Assembly: GCA_030248295.1 (NCBI GenBank)
Contig: JASANH010000082.1
Coordinates: forward strand, 62,001 to 126,000
DNA: 64,000 nt
Source: Mesodorylaimus sp. YZB2_4
Lineage: Eukaryota; Nematoda; Enoplea; Dorylaimida; Dorylaimidae
Reading direction: 5' to 3'
Shown: positions 20,171 through 32,976 of the stretch, piece after piece
Layout of the letters: each line of letters starts with the position of its first letter
Numbering within the stretch: position 1 is the first letter of the stretch
Made by a program: the position numbers and the translations under genes
The notes under the pieces: generated by a model
Told to the model about the DNA's origin: nothing
Databases searched by the model: none
The model's input: the letters and a program-made list of their open reading frames with translations, nothing else

Positions 20171-22823
20171 TCACTGCGCTCGCCAAGACTTTGGAATAGT
20201 CCATTTCTGAAAAGACCCACTGAATATTACGACACTACCTTGCGCGAATCCCCGCAAGCTTGTTATTTGGCTACAAAAACAAAAACTTCAGCCCTGGATG
20301 GGATTTGAACCCGCACCTATGGGACTGGTCCAGCATGCTGATTGCCATTGCGCTAGAAGCTAGAAGGCTACGAAGATTCTGGGAACAAAGGCTGTGACGA
20401 GACGAGCTGTGACGTACCTTAGGCACTTCGGGCAGGCCGAGTAATTTAGCGCACACTGAAGCAACCTGACAACTATCCATGCTGTTATCGCCTTCCGAAC
20501 AATACTTGCTCACCACGATCAATGGCAGGTTGGCTTGCGAACTGAAACAGATAAAAATGCATGCATATTTATGTAAGCAAGAAGAGAAACTTAGTTTGAT
20601 TTCTTCCGGGTCAAAATTTGCCCAAAGAGGTATGCAGGTGACTAAGGTCGCCTTGAGCGAAGCCTGTCTTGCATTGCACTTCCCAAGCTGTAGTTGGGGC
20701 ATCCCATTCGAGCGGTATTTCCAAGCATTCTAATTGCAAGGACGACAGTGGCGGCTGGTGTGCAAAATAGATTTACATTCCATGGACAAGAAACCAGGGC
20801 CTCCTATGAGGGTAAGTCGGGATCGGGATTTCTTGCATTTTTCTGTTTTTTGCATATGAGCCTATTTTCCTCACTAAAGCACACTTTTTAGTCATCCAGG
20901 CTTTTTAAAGCTTTTTCTTTGGCCGATTTTCAATCATTACAGCAAATAAAAACTGAAATTGATTTTGCTAAAGCCTAGGCTGACCTTGCTGGACGTGTAT
21001 CAAAACTGCTAATGTACTGATCAATGTCCCTATCGTTATCATCGATTTGAGCTGATGTTGCTGCTGTCTCTTCATCGTTACTGCTGCTAATATGATGGAT
21101 CAGAGAGTGCTACCTAGCGTGCTCATGCCTATATACTGCACATATATCTCTATGCAGAATCCCGATGCCTCAATGTGGGATAGGGATAGGGATCAAGTAT
21201 GGGCAAGGGGGTGGGGGGGGGGGGGGTAAACCCCCCCCCCCTGTTGGGCAGGCCAGGACGTTGAAATCCTTCCTCTCGAACCCCCCCCTCAGGTCCAGCA
21301 GGAAGAAAAAAGGAGCTTCCATAACAGGAAAATGCGTAAAAGGCTCACTATAAAGCAGTAATTTCCAAAAGTTTAGCGAGCTCCCCCTCCCCCCTACCTA
21401 AGCCAGCTGACCTTGCCCATACTTGATCGGGATCCCGACCTATTCCTACCGCCTACTGGCGCACTGACGCCACCGGTCACCCACCGATAATAGCACTGCG
21501 TCCAGCTCGCTACCAAAGCCAATAAGAAACCTCGCACTTACCATTTCTCGAACAACGCCTGTGCTATTCCGCTTCCAGGCAGCAACCGTGTTTTCTCTCC
21601 CCCATCGACGCCACGAGACAATGGCCAGTCCATTTTCAAAGCACCGCACATCTCCGTTTGGATTTTAGAATCTTTAAGATACTCTTCCGCTGCTGGTGTC
21701 AACCTGTATTGCAATGGGTTTCTAAAAGCAGAAAACGATTATTTATCTCATCTGAGCTTTGCAAGGTTACTCTTTGGTTCGAATTTGTTCCAGCAGCCCT
21801 GGGAAGGATGTCGTTTTTGAACGTGACGAAAACAATGCCCAGACACTGAGACTGTGTGATCGGAAGGCAACGCTCCAGAGCCTTTCTCCTCGCCCAAAGG
21901 GCAGTCTAGCCTAGTCCCACGGTTACGAAACCTGGTCTTCCCTATATGATAAGGACTGCCCGCTTTCGGTGGCATGGCCTCGGAGGACAAATCGCCCAGT
22001 GCCAGGCATGCAAGACCTGATCCACGTTCTCTGCCCCCTTATCACACGCTATTTTCCGAATTGCACATGACCGCCATGTCGCTGGTTTGTTGGACCTCAG
22101 TGCTGACTTCATGAATCATGGTCCCTATCTGAATGCCTCCTTCGACGAAAGTTTTAGATCATCATCATCATGTTATGTTACGTGTTGTAAACGTTTTGTT
22201 TAGATGACTAAACATAACGTTTACAAACAGTCACATCGACCTGCCTGTTTGAACCTTCATACACTTACGTGGACATTTGGACATCGGTCCGTTCGTAAGC
22301 AAAAGCACTCGTCAATAGGAATATCGCGCGGAATCGACACTTTGTCAGCCAATCCATCAATCGCTGCAGATACTCCTTCTTCTTTTCCTGCAAACCGCAC
22401 TTGTGCAGCTTACTTAAAAAAGACAAGGCAATAAGACTTACGCGCAAAAAATCAGATCGTTGCTGAAATACCAAAACTTTCATTCCCTCGTTTTGGTATG
22501 CTGAAAAGTTTTCGCTAGTACTAAGCATCCGCAAACGTTGTTTCAATAAGTCCTTACCAGTGAACGACGTACACAAGTGCTCGCCACCGAATGGATCGCT
22601 GCCCACAACCGAATACGTACAATCGTGACCATCGACGCGACCAACGTACCTCAATTTCAAATTTTGGATCAAAAGATCCACAGCTAACTGTCCAACATTG
22701 CCAACCGATATTGCGGGCTGAGTCAAAAGCTAATAAGGATAAAAACGTATTCAGACACAAGCTTACCATTATAAGAATAGTTTCGTCGGGTTTCCACCCG
22801 CTCGAATCGACGCCGAGAAGCAT
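20171..22823 (-). CDS. PSMG2: Proteasome assembly chaperone 2 (PSMG2/PAC2)
   Basis: Subunit of the PAC1-PAC2 chaperone that assembles the 20S proteasome alpha ring. Six exons fit in phase: 22767-22823, 22442-22729, 22269-22387, 21542-21721, 20418-20541 and 20171-20206, giving 267 residues (human about 264). Start MLLGVDSSGWKPDETILIM is followed by the family core QPAISVGNVGQLAVDLLI. Later blocks are RSDFLREKKKEYLQRLMDWL, AFAYERTDVQMST, LPGSGIAQALFEKC, VVSKYCSEGDN and the terminal KWTIPKSWRAQ, each matching the human order. Intron 22388-22441 keeps the frame open if unspliced but adds 18 residues absent from the family. Intron 4 (20542-21541) holds a G/C-rich inverted-repeat element and intron 5 a tRNA-like repeat. 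RSL24D1 lies 167 bases upstream on the same strand. Confidence 0.93.
20289..20366 (-). repeat. tRNA-like repeat with perfect B box
   Basis: On the minus strand, TAGCGCAATGGC (A-box-like) precedes GCGGGTTCAAATCCCATCC, a perfect B box, at normal tRNA spacing. The acceptor stem pairs poorly and no convincing anticodon arm forms, so this is a tRNA-derived SINE or pseudogene rather than a functional tRNA. It lies in intron 5 of PSMG2, same strand. Confidence 0.5.
21191..21428. mobile_element. G/C-tract inverted-repeat element, copy 1
   Basis: Bounded by a perfect 18-base terminal inverted repeat (GATCAAGTATGGGCAAGG at 21191-21208 and its complement at 21411-21428). The interior has long G runs followed by C runs, then GGGC-GGCCAGGACGT and CTCAGGTCCAGC. 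The same arrangement recurs at 42028-42361. No coding capacity: a MITE-like family. Confidence 0.65.
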
Positions 22824-22839
22824 TTCGGAAACAGGAATC

Positions 22840-22954
22840 CTAAACACACGCGTCATCCAATAGCAGTCATTAGTGAACAGACAGCACAAAAATCTGGACT
22901 ATGGGTCCGAGAAATCATGGGATCGCTTTAAAACGAACGTATTCCAACTTTATT
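22840..22954 (-). promoter_or_regulatory. Operon-like spacer: AATAAA then trans-splice-type acceptor
   Basis: On the minus strand AATAAA (22949-22954) lies shortly after the RSL24D1 stop, and a GTTTAG acceptor (ending at 22840) lies 17 bases before the PSMG2 ATG. The distance between them is about 108 bases, typical of nematode operon intercistronic regions where SL2-type trans-splicing occurs. Function is inferred from layout only. Confidence 0.45.
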
Positions 22955-22990
22955 ACAGGCAAAGCCAGTAAAAAAACATAGCCCAAACGA

Positions 22991-23833
22991 TTAATTGGCC
23001 TCCATCACTCCTTCTCCTTCGTCGCTTTCTTCCATTTCCACATCCGATTCTTCTTCTTCCACTTTGACCCTGGCCGCGGGTGATTTGAGCAAGTGAATAT
23101 TCTTGCGCACGTTCGCGATGTCTTGCTCCTTCCTCAGCTGCTTTCCTTTCTTCAGTCTGAAATGGAAGTTATTTTTAGAATATCGAAACGAAAAAAACCG
23201 GACAAGATTTACGGACCTGTTCTTGATGTGCAGATTCTGTCGTCGCTCTTTGACGCTCGCGATTTCTTTCATAGAGGATACTAAAAAGGAAAAAGAATTA
23301 GAGAAGTACACAAACTCGGCAAGGGTGAGCCCAGCCTGGGAATACAATATTTTTGCCGAGAAGCTGTAACCAGACAGTGCAAAAAGAGATCTCCTCGCTT
23401 TTTTTGTACAAAACCGCTTGAACAGCCACAGAAAAAACAGACTGGACACTAACGAATACAAGCACTTACTCGTTTCCTGCCACAGCGCTCGATCGTATTT
23501 AACTGGAACATGACGTCGTTTTTCGAATTCTAAAGCGGGATCGACGGTCAATTCCTTTCCAGCCGTTTTTCGAAACGCTTTAGTCCATCGAATTTTACGT
23601 GGATTCCGTTTCATATTAAACGATTTACGACATTTTGAACGACAAAATTTGAAAACCTACAACATCATATGTTCTAAGCGCTGGGGAACATCAATTCGCC
23701 TCCGCTGGGAAAAAATTCAGCACCAATTTTTTAATCAGTGCAACCCACATACCTTGCAATCATTCCGAACAAACGTTATTCCGTGGCCAGGATAAACCGT
23801 CGACGAACAGAAATAGCATTTTTCTAACCTCAT
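22991..23833 (-). CDS. RSL24D1: Ribosome biogenesis factor RSL24D1/Rlp24
   Basis: L24e-family factor of pre-60S ribosome assembly in nucleolus and cytoplasm. Exons 23753-23833, 23470-23656, 23217-23280 and 22991-23156 join in phase to 165 residues (human 163). The N-terminal zinc ribbon has C-Y-F-C ([18 protein letters not shown]) and C-R-S-K-C in [20 protein letters not shown]. Then come [60 protein letters not shown] and an acidic tail ([20 protein letters not shown]). Exon 3 uses the weak donor GTCCGT. It is flanked on the same strand by PSMA1 upstream (576 bases) and PSMG2 downstream (167 bases). Confidence 0.95.
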
Positions 23834-24409
23834 CTTCGTGCGATAGTGAAAACTATTGATCAATGATCGATTTCAATCAAACGCATTGAATCAAGCCATT
23901 ACGCAACAGAACACGAGTGCCGCTACTATCGCGCTTAGAGCAGACAGCTCGGAAATGCAGGTAGTGAATCGCGGTAAATTCAAACATTCCAATCCGATCT
24001 AGGCCGCCTGTGACGAAGTATAAGCATCGTAGCATCAGTCACCTCCTATTTGTCCTCACTTGGCCTGAATCCATTGCGATCAGAATTGAGTTAGCGAGTT
24101 TCTCTTCCGATTATTCGCCTGTGACGCTCACGCTCACTCACTAAACTGATGAGCAGTTTGACCACTGACCCTCTTCCACTGCATCTGCCTGCCCCTCCAC
24201 GACCACTAGTGTCAGCAGCCATATCTTACCAGCATCAACTTCCATCATCCATGACCGACGTCGTCAACAGAGCCTAAATTTACCAGCAGTGCAGTAGAAA
24301 ACACGGATTCAAATTTACTGACAATTTCAAACAAAAAACACGACACGCGGTCGTAATTCTTATAACATCAAAATCGGTGACACCCAGACTACCCCGCTGT
24401 GTACGCGCA
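23834..24409. other. Spacer between RSL24D1 and PSMA1
   Basis: No gene seen. It should hold the 3' untranslated region of PSMA1 and the promoter of RSL24D1 (both minus strand). Confidence 0.5.
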
Positions 24410-25977
<1,568 letters not shown>

Positions 25978-26339
25978 TTTTATTTCCTAATGTTTACTCC
26001 AAAGGTTGCAAACTGATCGATCAAAACCGAATAAAAACTCGATCAGCAGAGATCGTTTTCGGTGCAAGGACCAGCCGTGCCATGTGCCATGACAGCGCAT
26101 TTTGTTGCAGCGGCTACAGTAATCTGAAAAGTAAGTTTCAGATTTGAGATGTGAGACTTACAAGAAAATCAGGGGCCAATCAGTGTTTCTTGAAAGAAGA
26201 GCTAGATCACTGTTTTATACTATTCGAAAAATCTTTTTCCTGTGAAGATCACCAGAAAAAGTTTTTTTCGCGGAAGGCGTGGCCCGTTTGAAACTGACCA
26301 ATCAAAACGTATTGTCTGATGGATACATGGAAATAGACG

Positions 26340-26669
26340 CGGTTCTTGGGAAAGTAACATTTATTTGGCGCATATTCGATGCGTAGTAGCACGCCTTGAG
26401 CCCGCCCGAGATAAAACTTCTCAGCAATGTTCAACAAACAGCACACGGCGGCCAGATCGACTTTGAATGCCGCAGTAAATGTAATACAACAAGTCCAGCA
26501 TGGCCGAGCGATCCACGTCGATCACGCGGATGGGCTCTACAAAGTCGCTCTTCTCCAACAGTCGACAGAACACGATCGAGTGGCAGCACAGGCAATTGAT
26601 GGCCTCCGCTCGTTGACTCCTCTTGTCCCCATTGTTGACCCTGTAAGTCGGAGAAGGGTGGCGGACCAT
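26340..26669 (-). pseudogene. BTB-domain gene fragment with apparent frameshift
   Basis: The minus strand encodes a BTB/POZ core resembling BTBD1/2/3/6 proteins: INCLCCHSIVFCRLLEKSDF then IRVIDVDRSAMLDLLYYIYCG, after which the matching continuation (FKVDLAAVCCLLNIAEKFYL) is in another frame. The shift falls at about 26473-26478 and there are no GT-AG signals for an intron, so a one-base insertion or a sequencing error is likely. No BACK or PHR domain follows and the N-terminal BTB strand is weak. An upstream frame (26791-27135) could be its first exon, but joining it meets stop codons. BTBD proteins act as adaptors in ubiquitin ligases; whether this locus is functional is doubtful. Confidence 0.5.
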
Positions 26670-26790
26670 GGTCGGAGGTTTCGGTGGCTCAGAACTGCGA
26701 TCGCAGCGCTCCCGTGAGGCTGTGGTTGGTCAGTGGGTATTATGACTCAGCCAAGAAGTAGGGCTTTCCTGAAAACAAATCGCCAGTGGT

Positions 26791-27135
26791 TTACAACCCA
26801 TTGGATGTGGGACCAATCAGCGGTAATCTGGTAAAGTGAGCCGTGCGTCTTGCGTCTTGTTCGCCACTCCAGTCGCTCGCCCTTCTTTCTTTTGTGACGT
26901 TGGCCTGATTGGGGACCCGTTTCCACCCGGGCGGATTCCGATACGGGTCAACAGGCGTGGAAAGAAGACCCAGATTCGCTGGCAATTGGCTCACTGGCGG
27001 TGGCAACGGACTGACAGGCGTGTCAAATCCAAGACCATCATTCGTGGACGAGCAGTCAATCGGAATGACCAAACCCCGCCGAGAGCTCGCGGGGGCAGTG
27101 TAACGTGTCAAAAATGTAATGTTCTCGTCAGACAT
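26791..27135 (-). CDS. Hypothetical protein, possible first exon of BTB gene
   Basis: An ATG-started frame of 114 codons (MSDENITFLTRYTAPASSRR) rich in Pro, Ser and Arg, with no recognised domain. Its position just upstream of the BTB fragment on the same strand suggests it may belong to that gene, but no in-frame splice to the BTB part could be found. It may be a chance frame. Confidence 0.25.
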   Translation of the reverse strand: MSDENITFLTRYTAPASSRRGLVIPIDCSSTNDGLGFDTPVSPLPPPVSQLPANLGLLSTPVDPYRNPPGWKRVPNQANVTKERRASDWSGEQDARRTAHFTRLPLIGPTSNGL

Positions 27136-28164
27136 ATCATCATTCTTCTGCTGGATGCCCTTTGAGAGGCTCGACTACAGTAGCAATCGATCCTTTGCTC
27201 AGTGCGGGTAGCTGTGAGCCTCACCCATCAACGTGATGTTTTAGCCGTGGACTAGGTCAGACGGCTTGGTTGGCTGCCCCTGGTGTTTGACGTGGTGCAA
27301 AAGCTCAACTGGTCACTCCCTTCAGGTAGACACAGACGCAGTACAAACTACTTCTCTCTCACACAGGGCCATTTCACACTGCGGGGGAACTGACATTGAG
27401 CCCGCAGTAATCCCAGCGCAGGAGTAGACGATACCTTCCGCATGGGCTGACGGACCAATACAGCGATGAGTGCAATGGGAAAATGGCTCTGTCTGCATCG
27501 ATCAGCAGTCCAGTCCAGCGATCGATGCAGACTGGTCCGACCTGGTCGTGACAAACTGAATGAGATGGACGGTTCACCTGTTCATACTCAATGAATGATG
27601 GTGCTCATGTTAACCACCATTATTCATTGAGACCACCACCACCACCAGATTGGGACAGGGACTGCGAAGCACTCGAGCAAAGAGGCGGCGCAAAGTTCCT
27701 CCGCTTTACCATAATATGCGGAACAAATTAACAAACGACCCAATTACGAAGAAGTAAAGGTCAAGTACAAAATGGGCATGTCGCTTGTTCCTTGTGCAGC
27801 ACACAGGTTCATCAAAACCTCCCTGAAGAACCAAGTGCACCTTTTCTCGCCTCCTCATTTGCAGAATGCAATACCAAGAGCGATAAGTCATGAGTTTCAA
27901 ATTCCTCGATGATCGATAATTCACTCAATTTTATACACTTTACAGTCGTCGAACAAGTGTGACTCGGCCTCTCATAACTTTGACTCTCATGACTGCTCCT
28001 GCGGTTGTGATGTTTGTAAAGGTGCTTGTCACCCTTTTGAGGCGAGTCAACATCGGATGGGTCTGGCATTCAAGAACTGTCTGATCGAGACTTGCACAGA
28101 AACAGTACTCGTCAGTCACTACCTACAACTTCGGGTATTATTAACATTTACACGATAAAATCAC
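27136..28164. other. Intergenic region with repeat C and a small open frame
   Basis: Holds dispersed repeat C (27244-27326). An ATG-started minus-strand frame at 27812-28069 (85 residues, polar, starts MPDPSDVDSPQKGDKH) has no family match and no clear splice context; coding status is unknown. Confidence 0.4.
27244..27326 (+). repeat. Dispersed repeat C, copy 2
   Basis: Matches 7898-7979 over about 80 bases with scattered differences (shared GGTTGGCTGCCC). Located between genes here. Confidence 0.5.
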
Positions 28165-28574
28165 TCAAGTATCCTTCTGTTTCCCACGACCTTGTCCAAT
28201 GACGCAAATGCCCGCTATGACCAAGGTTAAGCCCGACCACCAGCACAGCCCGTGTCGCTCACTGAATATGAGCCAGCCGAAAATACCCTAAAATGGTCCC
28301 GTGCCAAAATAGATCCAAGTCGACCAACACCCCCGCTTACCGTCAGCACAAAGTTCGATGCAGTACTGCACAACACGACCGTCAGCGTGGTCCTGGTCTC
28401 GGACAAGGCCTTCGTGAACACACTCCACATGAGCACATTGGCCACCACGAACAACACAAACCCAACCACCCGCAGCCCCATCCATGGAGTGACATCGGAA
28501 TCGAAGGCCATCTTGGCGAAGACCGAACTCATCGCAGCGCACACTCCAGCGCCCAATGCCAAATACTCGTGCAT
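28165..28574 (-). CDS. TMEM42-like multi-pass membrane protein
   Basis: A small membrane protein of the TMEM42 family (EamA/DMT transporter superfamily), function not established. Two exons, 28341-28574 and 28165-28287, join at phase 0 to 118 residues. Helices: EYLALGAGVCAAMSSVFAKM; LRVVGFVLFVVANVLMWSVF; TTLTVVLCSTASNFVLTGIF with GWLIFSE; WWSGLTLVIAGICVIGQG. The fall of FAKMAFDSD, NVLMW, SNFVLT and the WW-G pair matches human TMEM42 (AKLAFGSE, NSLMW, SNILSS, LWWGG). ATG at 28574 gives a protein starting just before the first helix; a TTATCAG acceptor 11 bases upstream may be a trans-splice site or the end of another intron. Confidence 0.8.
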
Positions 28575-28971
28575 CCACACTGCTCCTGATAAGACCAAGA
28601 ATCAGTCCCTGTTATATCCACTTCCGCCAAGTACAACCTGCAATCAGATTCCAGCCTCCGCATCACACGCCCACCTCGCCATGCCATTTACTACCAAACT
28701 GGTTACAACATAAAAACCGACAACCCTACCAATAAACCGGCAATAGCAAGTATGCAAAAATAAGCGAACACAACATCACAAAAATGGGGTCGAGCTGAGG
28801 AGGACACTGAACCAATGTTTATGCAAATACGCTCAGAAAGCGTCACTTACAATAGGATGAACACAAGCGTAAAACCGCTCATTGCACGCCATAGTATCCA
28901 AATGCCTAAACCAGTATACAACAAGACGTAATGCCAGGACACAATGGAGTCGTCGATAATGTCCCTGTCGC
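28575..28971. other. Spacer between TMEM42-like and tropomodulin genes
   Basis: No gene seen. Both neighbours are on the minus strand with tropomodulin upstream, so it probably holds the tropomodulin 3' untranslated region and the TMEM42-like 5' region. Confidence 0.45.
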
Positions 28972-31117
28972 CTAAACGTCAGCACCGATTCGTCGTAACC
29001 GAACTGAAATCAGGACATAGTATAAGACACCTTTCTTTAAAGGTCGCTTTTTAAAATCCCTAAAGCAGTTGGCCAACCAGGATCCACCCTCTCCGACTTT
29101 AGGCAGTTTCATTTTTCCCTATTGAATCTCTATACTGTAGCGTTATCACCACTTCTGATCTGATCTGATTTATTCCCCAGCGAAACGCAGTTGCGCACTA
29201 AAATGCGTGGCACATGAGCATACTTGCAGGTCTGAAAGACGGCCTCGCTTACACGCTTACAAACAGTTTTTATTTCTTAAGCCATGAGCCCGCAATATCT
29301 AATTGCTTTGCTCCAAGTGAATTCGACATCGACCTGCCCTCATACCCCATTGGTTCCGAATAAGCCACGATCACACCATCTTAGGACTTACTTTTCTCGT
29401 AATTTCTTTCTAATGCATCCGAGATACGATGCCGGGCGATCATGCTATTGAACGTAATGCCGACGCGAAGCAGAGTCTCGTTCTCCTCAATGCTTTGAAT
29501 CATGTCCATTTCCACCTTGTTTCCCAGCACTGCTGCTCTCTAAAACGATAAACATCATTCATCACTGTCGCACACATTCCACCCAGCTTAGTACACACCT
29601 GGTTATCAGCGTGGAATTCAACGACCGTTTGATTTTTCAACATTGCTCGTAATGTACGAGCCAGCAAGTCGCCGCTGAGAAAATTCGATTCCACGTTCAA
29701 ATTTTTGATACTTTTATTCTCTTCCAGTAAATCCACTAAACCACGAGCCTCCGCGTCCGTAATAGCCGTATTGGCCATACTCAACTTTTCCAAATGCGTA
29801 CTCCGCTTCGCTGCTTCGATCAACAATTTCACACGTTCTTTCGAGATGGTCTAAAACAAATTAAACTTCAATTTTTCTCCATCACATTCTCTCTGATCCT
29901 TTCGTTTACCTTCATATTATTAATATTCACTTCCTTCAGACTGGAGTCGTTGTCATTCAATCGTTGGATACATTTTTCCACATCCGTATCATTCGGAGGT
30001 TCATCAGGAATCCGCTTTAGAGGCGTCGTTTTGATCAACCCTTGAAAATAAAAAAAAAACTACATTTCACGAAACCAGCCCCCAAAACTCTGGTATTACC
30101 TCTGAACGAATTTTGATCGTCATCTTGCGGCAAGCCCTTTAGTGCTTTATAATACTGTGACTGGCTGAGCATACTGTGCATGCCCAAGATTCCTGAAACA
30201 TCAACCCCTCGTCAGTAACAGCTGGTTGGTCATCAGCCTAAGTACACTCACCGGCAAGGTCCAGCAAATCCGATTCCTCTGCTCCAGTTAGCGCTTGTTC
30301 GAATTCGTCATCCGAGCTCTTATCACGGCCATTATCCACATCCAATCGTAATTCCACTTCGTCCGTGGGCGCATTCGGAGCTTCTTCTTCTTTCGGCTTC
30401 CACACGGGCCCTGCAAGAAATGACTAACCAACTTACACTGCACAGCCAGAAACACACCTCTCCCAAGACCGTGATAAAAACAGGAGTGGTTTAAACAGCT
30501 GCTACCAAACACCAGAAACCTCCCTTGGTAATCCCCTTGTTATTGTTGGATTAAACAACCCAAATGGGATTTTTCGATTCGATAAATCAAAGTCACACAG
30601 GATGATCGAGTGATAAATGACTTACCTCTCTTCTTGCCCGCCTCGAATGGCACTGGCTCATCCCAGTCTTTTTCGTTTTTAGCCGTTTCTTCCAAATGTT
30701 TCAACAGATGTTGCCGGTTGAATGGGCCCGTTGGTTCCTTGTGAGTTTGATCGCGGCACCGTTGCGACGGAGGCAATAACGAGTTCTAAAAAAGGAGTTT
30801 CCCGCCGTTAGCTGTCTTCAAAAAGTGCCTTGGAAAAATAATAAAAGGTTCACAGTCGAAAGTAGACAGCAGAATTTAAGAAGATTAGCTGAGGATTAGA
30901 GAACTAATCGTAAGTAGCCATTGCCACAGAGATGAAGCAGAGTAGCCACTAGTTGAAACGGGTCTTCCCCACGGGCATAAAAGACGCTATTACTCACATC
31001 GGGATCGACTTCGCTGTTCAGTTCCTCCAATTCCTCGGTGGTCAGCTTGGTCAGCAAGCTGTCGATGTCCACATCATCGAATTCCCTTAAATCCTTTCCA
31101 AACAATTTGGTCGACAT
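28972..31117 (-). CDS. Tropomodulin (actin pointed-end capping protein)
   Basis: Caps slow-growing ends of actin filaments with tropomyosin; the C. elegans counterpart is unc-94. From ATG at 31117: MSTKLFGKDLREFDDVDIDS and LLTKLTTEELEELNSEVDPD (tropomyosin-binding helix), then LLPPSQRCRDQTHKEPTGPF and HLLKHLEETAKNEKDWDEPV (actin-binding region), ILGMHSMLSQSQYYKALKGL, and leucine-rich repeats (KEVNINNMKTISKERVKLLI; IKNLNVESNFLSGDLLARTL; LGNKVEMDMIQSIEENETLL). It ends DALERNYEKIRLRRIGADV, shorter than the vertebrate tail. A splice acceptor (CTCGTTTAG) precedes in-frame YISSERHLTYSES upstream of the ATG, so a longer isoform beginning in an exon beyond 31180 is likely. Confidence 0.92.
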
Positions 31118-32976
31118 TCGGCGATCACTTTTGGGCGATTCCGAATACGTCAAATGGCGTTCACTGCTGATATAACTAAACGAGAAAGAAAACCTGGTCA
31201 CGTTTGTATCAGTGAGTCAGTGTTATAACCTTATCACCAACTGTCAACACCATCAAAGTACCTTGTTGAAGGCAATATACGGCCAGTTTTACCGCTCATT
31301 ATTCTCAAATGCGCACAATCGAATGACGAACGAGACGACTAGGAGAACGTAAAAAAACCCAATCGGATTGTAAACAATTACAGACGAAGACAAGCAGTCG
31401 GGAACAGATCTAAAAAGGCACCAGCCTTGTCTAATATTAATCAAAGCAATGAACAAGAACGACGACCGACGAAACGCGATCCTGAAACAACGCAAACCTC
31501 CTCGAAACAACCCGTCGAGCTTACTACGATCGACTTTTAAACGACCGTAAAAGCGTTAGAAAATTTTAAATTCTTTGTGGTTGCACGAGAACGGACTACT
31601 TTCGCAGCTGCAAAGAAACGACGCTCTCGTTCCTTGCGTTTCCTTCGAACTGGCGAGAAAGGATGACGAAACGGAGAAAATGGATGGTCGGCGAAAGGGC
31701 ACCAAGCAGTCAGTCCGAACGAGGGTGAACAAATGACACGACGGCAACCTTGGCTCGGCAACGCAGCCAGTCCAGAGTCCCGCACTCGCCCATATACCAT
31801 GTCGAAGGGCATACCAAAGAGGCTAAACCCGCCAAACGTATCGATTCCCGTGTTCAGCTGATGATGCGTGTCGAATAAATCAAATAAGCCGAAGCTTCAA
31901 GCAACGCCCCTGTCGTGTTCCCATCTCGACTTCGTGGCAGCTTACACAAGCTCTACGCCTTACCCTAAACTCATGCGCAAGACCGTCCATTGTTCACCCG
32001 ATCACTCGTCGCGACAGGAAGTGCAAGAGCGTAGAAAAAATCGGCTGTCCTCTCACGATGAAATCCCGGTATACAAGGCCGAAATATGACTAACGGCCAA
32101 CAAAAGTTGGCATTTTCAACCTCCGACACCCTCGCTTTGCGCCGAAAACAACTAAACTCCATTAATTCTTGCCCACAGCCGTGTTTGCTCACGGGATCTA
32201 ACAAACAACCAGTCAAGGAAAAATTCGGCCAAAATGCAAAAGCGAAGGCCGACGATAGCCATCAAACAACACGGCAAGAACAAAACATCGAATTCCCAGA
32301 CAATCCGAAGCCCACTTACCACTCGAATCGCCGATCCACTCGGGCCAGTATAGCACGTAAAATGGCAGTGCAAGGCTAAAGTCCTGCAGAAATTAATAAA
32401 ATGTAACAATCCAAAAAAGATATTAAATTATGAATCATGTCAAGGAATTCATGACTCCTCCTTCTGGAACTCGCACACTAACATTACCATAAAAGGAGTG
32501 TGCGCTGAGCTACGCATGCGTTCCCGCCAAAATAAAAATTTGAATTTTTTAGAGGAAATGTAAAATGAGACTGGTGCGAACCACATAGATAAAACTTTAC
32601 ACTGATAACTTCCCTCTTTCTCGCAGTCCGCCTAAAAGTATGATGCGACACGTGGAATGGTGCTTTTTCTTTACGTCACCGCTCGTAAGACCCAACTTAC
32701 GTCCTCTTTGCGTCAAGCAACTTTTCGCGACCTCCGAGCAGTCGAGCACTTAACGAGGTGCGAAAGGGAACAGAGTTTAGGGCCAAACCGCACAATGACG
32801 TTAGCACTCTTCTCGAAAGACACTTCAAGCCTAAGTTGTAACGACCCCCCCTCGAGTGAGTCACACCTTTCAACAAGGAAGTGAAAACCTGGTCAAATCG
32901 AGCAATGTACAATATGCAGTATGCCACACAGCAGAAGTATCACTAACAGGCCAGGAAACGAGGTGAGCATAAAATA
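31118..32976. other. Upstream region of tropomodulin; possible 5' exon and small open frame
   Basis: Should hold tropomodulin's promoter and possibly an upstream exon, not identified. A plus-strand ATG frame at 32086-32379 (97 residues, polar and basic, starts MTNGQQKLAFSTSD, ends RASIARKMAVQG) overlaps the end of another open frame (from 31868) by ATGA. It has no recognised motif and may be chance. The Rab 3' end lies to the right. Confidence 0.35.

Noticed and set aside
20289-20366. A functional tRNA gene on the minus strand
   Set aside because: The B box is perfect, but the acceptor stem pairs poorly and no 5-bp anticodon stem with a 7-base loop is visible. Called a tRNA-like repeat instead.
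20640-20760. Minus-strand frame with EIPLEWDAPTTAWEV looking like a PSMG2 C-terminal W-IP-W motif
   Set aside because: It lies between the exon ending LFEK and the exon starting CSQANLP, which join perfectly in phase. The true terminal motif (KWTIPKSWRAQ) is at 20171-20206.
22388-22441. PSMG2 exon 2 and 3 read as one uninterrupted exon
   Set aside because: The frame stays open, but the 54-base segment has good GT-AG ends and its removal gives an alignment to human PSMG2 without gaps.
31868-32379. Two overlapping plus-strand frames (ATGA overlap) as a dicistronic gene
   Set aside because: The first has no ATG start, neither has a recognised motif, and such overlaps are not expected for nuclear animal genes. 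Kept only as a note in the intergenic entry.
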